Assembly (NCBI GenBank): GCA_025024175.1
Contig: QCXZ01000064.1
Span: forward strand, 12,896,001-12,960,000
Source: Rhyzopertha dominica
Taxonomy: Eukaryota; Arthropoda; Insecta; Coleoptera; Bostrichidae
DNA: 64,000 bases
Direction of reading: 5' to 3'
Each line of letters opens with the position of its first letter. The first letter of the stretch is position 1. Under the pieces are notes generated by a model, which saw only the letters and a list, made by a program, of their open reading frames with translations, was not told the origin of the DNA and did not search any database. Shown piece by piece: positions 60,556-64,000 of the stretch. A program made the position numbers and the translations under genes.

Positions 60556-60909
60556 AGCATTCGTCAGGCCGGGGTTTTCCAACAGATCAGGCTTGGCTCG
60601 ATCCGCGGGCCTGGTTCGGATGGGTCTGTACCCGTTAATCCGTTAACTGCCTGACATCAAAAACAATTAGAAACATAAATGTCTTTAATAATGAAATTGA
60701 TAATAGTTAAGTGCTTAATATGAAAAACACGGTTTTACTAGGGAGGTTATAAAATATGAGCATGAAATTTAATGATTTCGGACTGTGCGGGCCTATAAAA
60801 GAGGCCGAGCCGGACAGGGTCAGAATTCTCAAAAGTCAAAACGGACCGGGCCTTAACAAAAGCGAGCCAGGGCCGGGCCGGGGCTTAAAAACTAGGCCCG
60901 TTGAATGCT
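60556..60909. mobile_element. GC-rich inverted-repeat island (~350 bp)
   Basis: AGCATTC near 60556 and GAATGCT at 60903-60909 are inverted, each followed inward by GGCC-rich sequence (CAGGCCGGGGTTTT on the left; complement of AAAAACTAGGCCCG on the right). Both sides hold several GGGCC/GGCCG strings around a 200-bp AT-rich centre. The composition contrasts sharply with the surroundings. It looks like a short non-autonomous DNA element; no target duplication is clear. Confidence 0.55.
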
Positions 60910-63900
60910 TAGGGTAAGAAGCTGCGAAGGGTAATTGTAATAATGTCTAATGGTTATAAAAATTTTGAGAAGTTTTCAATTTATATGGCGCTCACTCTTC
61001 GAAGCGTAAACTATTAACTAGATATTCTTAAAAAATGTGCACTTTTTCAGTATATACAAATGGAACAGCTAGGCGCTGCTGAATGGTAGTGATAACTATT
61101 ATTTACAACGATGAAAAAATGTCTATTTTTTATTTTACCGAGAAAGCGATTTTATTTTATTTTCTACTAATTTGTTTATTACATTTAAAAATGTGCTCTT
61201 TTTGACATAAATAAGTCGTATTCAACAACTATATCACCAGCAGCTAAACACAATGCACTACATATTGGTGAACAACATATTGCAAGGAACTGAACGAATA
61301 CAAAGCTTTTTGCAAAAACATACTAGTTTTTTCACAAACAAGCACTGATTTGTGATTTTCTTTTCTTGTGCCAAATTTTTCAGGTTGTAATGAACTGCAC
61401 ACTACACATCACTGGCTGTCATTTAAAATTTGAAGAATGTCAGTTAACGTAAATGCATGATTAAAGACTTTCCAAACATTTAAGAGACTGGAATGTTTGA
61501 AATACCACATTGTTTAAAATCTTTTATGTCTGTGGTAGCACATACATAAAATTTGCTTTTTTTTCTTAAATTTGGCATTCAAGCACTTCAAGTTGGTGTA
61601 AAGACACACTTTGGATTAGAATATTGTTTTATTGAATGCTCCTTACGGTAAAGATTTTGTTTACCATTTGTACTATGTTGTTTAAGATCTTCGATATGCT
61701 CTTCAGGAATGTTCAATGGATTCCATCCGCCTAACCTTGTTAAACTAATAATCTTTCCGTCAGTCAGTCAACATTATCGCAAACGAACGAGAACAGTGTC
61801 TGGTATGTTCTGCTAAGACATTTTTCTAAGTTGATATATTTCAACTATCCCTCTACATCTTTTTTTCATTTTTATATATAATGCAACAAAATACTTTTTA
61901 TGTTTTATGGTCTTAAAGCAACATATTTCTGGCCCTTGGTTCTTATGGTCAGATATGCTAATTAGAAGTGTAGATTTGAGTCTTTTACATTTGATAAGTT
62001 CATTTGTATCAATTTGTCCATTCTGCAGGTCCCAGAAACATTAAAACCACATAAAAATTATGACCTGCCTTAGTGATTAAATGTTTGTTATGTTGTTAAA
62101 CCAATAACAGAAGTTGTTTAGCTCTTTCTCTTATTCTTTTTACAATTTAATATATTTTTCCTACCTTTGGCGATGATTTTACATTCTGTTTATATCTGCC
62201 CTGCAAAATTGACCATAGGGAATAGAATTAATGACCTCAACAGCATCTATCTTTCTAAAATACGAGTACGCCATGTTGCTTTACAATGTTTGTTTAAAAA
62301 AATTGTATTTCCCTGATTGTTTTCGGTGCTGTGTACTGTACATTGTATAAAACTTTCACACGTGTTTACTGCTATCAAATGAATCAAGGTATATTCTTAT
62401 ATGGATGCCATAGTGGGAGTTTGCTTCCAACAAGATTACATTGGCAGGCGTATTTTTTCAGAAGAGTTGTTTGATCTTTTAGACGTTGTTCGTAGATGTA
62501 CTAGAGCCAATTTGTGGTACCAATAAGATGGCGCCCCATCTCAGTATCAGTATTATTTAAATAATATTTGTATAGTGCGCGCCAGGAAAGAAGGCGGTTT
62601 ACTCTAACCGAAGTGTTAACACTCGAAATTAATTATCTAGGGCAAGAATATTAGTGTAGCAAAACACCATTAAAAGTCGAAAACCTTTACCCACAAGTGT
62701 TAAAAGAAACTTGCCGAAAAGGTAGATTAATTAATTAGTTAATTAATTAAAGATTAATTGTCATCGGTACTGTCACATGCCCATATTTTTGTTTTTAACA
62801 TTACAATTGGGCCACAAGTGCAACTCTAATTCTACAATATTCCCGATTATGAAAACTCCATAAAGTTGGCTTAAGGACGTTTAATGCACAAACATGCTTT
62901 GTGTGATGAAGCTTTCCGAGCTTTCTGGTGTGCGCAAAGCCATAACCTTGCGGTATCTTCCACAAATAATTAATTAGAAGCAATTCTTCAGTATAAAGTT
63001 GAAGACATTAATCGTTTACACTGACAGCAGTTGACTAAATGTCAACGAACAAATTATTCCCTCCATGCATTGTAAACGAAAATTATGCAAGCTGTCGACA
63101 TTCAAGGAGTATTCTTTTTTTGTGGTTAATTGTATGTAATTTTTAAGTTAATAATTTATTTTTGAAAATATCAATCCACATAGACTGCGATGCGAGCTTA
63201 CGGAATGCCTTTTATAGCTGATAAAAAAATACCCGGACTATGTACATATTCTTTTTCATACTCAGATGCTTCTATTTTCATTTAAATTTTCTTTCTTGGC
63301 AGCTTCATTCTTTAAATATGCGCATTTCCAGCTCTAATTGTTTACCTTCATGTCTGCCACTTCTTTTGCTTCCCTAATTTCTGCTGCCAATTACCTATTT
63401 CTGAAAGTACTTTTTCCGTTTACCTTATTTATCATTTATATTTAAAAATAAATTACCTACCATTTCTTTAAGAGATTGCACATGCCTGATTTCGGCCATA
63501 TATTATATACTAAAAAGTTTGTAGTAAATATTTCATTCTAAACAACTCTAAAAAGGTTCTTTATATTAGAGTAAAATATTTGCGCAGACTGCCGAGTAAA
63601 TCTTTTCACTTGTTCATTAAAATCCACCTAACATACTGAACACTACTAGTCTGTCTGGGAAAAATAGTAAAATGATTCAAAATCTAACAATCATATTTTA
63701 TTAAATAAAAAAATAATAAATAAAGTAGGTACAATATGCAGTATTAACTCAATGTGTTCAATTCTAAGTAATACATATCATAGTTACAGAAAAAGTAGTA
63801 CAGAACATTTATAAAAGGTTTTAATACCAAAAATAACACTTAAAAGTCAATACCAAAAACGTACTCAGTTTAAAGATTTATTCACTCTTAAAATGTATAT

Positions 63901-64000
63901 TCATAATTTGGTACGAAATTGAATTCGGTTGATGCTGGATGCATGTTAAAGGGTTCTTTGTACACTAACATTTTTATATTTAGAAATATTTACCTTTTTA
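60910..64000. other. Noncoding stretch, nothing recognised
   Basis: AT-rich to the end of the window, including a TTAATTAA-rich patch at about 62726-62758. The 60-codon frame at 62801-62983 (-) has no recognised domain. Confidence 0.5.

Overview
The window looks like nuclear DNA of an insect, or at least an arthropod; I cannot place the order. It is AT-rich, full of (TA)n and short tandem repeats, and carries many decayed mobile elements of types common in insects: LINEs, Penelope-like elements (PLEs), hAT DNA transposons, fold-back elements and small inverted-repeat elements. I see no bacterial operons, ribosome binding sites or CRISPR. Isolated 'n' characters look like ambiguous base calls in a draft assembly.

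Only two protein genes look intact. One is a 614-residue hAT transposase (39455-41299, +) inside a complete transposon (39076-41691) with 16-bp terminal inverted repeats, an 8-bp target duplication, a TATA box, a poly(A) signal and five copies of a subterminal heptamer. The other is a two-exon RING-box (Rbx1/Roc1-like) gene (43213-43632, -): joining its exons across a 51-nt GT-AG intron gives 122 residues with every zinc-binding residue kept but two conserved tryptophans replaced by phenylalanine.

Layout. 0-16 kb: LINE fragments at 1.9-2.6 kb (-), 4.6-5.8 kb (+, ending in (TA)14) and 13.4-15.0 kb (-); a PLE relic with inverted pLTR-like arms at 7.5-9.8 kb; two arrays of a degenerate GGATGCC motif beside (TA)n tracts. 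15-31 kb: a pair of ~800-bp inverted repeats 14 kb apart; two ~1.05-kb fold-back elements (16957-18008 and 27941-28998); a 3.1-kb defective hAT element (20092-23204) with a perfect 8-bp target duplication and other elements inside it; a new-looking ~70-90-bp inverted-repeat element in three copies. 31-38 kb: mostly featureless, then a PLE GIY-YIG endonuclease relic and about six ~130-bp tandem repeats. 38-44 kb: a dead R1/Jockey-like LINE (-) split by the intact hAT element, the Rbx1-like gene, and a 5'-truncated LINE end just upstream of that gene. 44-64 kb: mostly featureless, with LINE endonuclease and gag relics at 54-58 kb and a GC-rich inverted-repeat island at 60.6 kb.

How it fits together. 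The Rbx1-like protein should act as the E2-recruiting subunit of a cullin ubiquitin ligase, but it sits alone, with no partner genes nearby. Everything else is transposon history, and nested insertions give the order: the LINE at 38-42 kb was there before the hAT element. Functional statements rest on motif recognition by eye; no searches were run.
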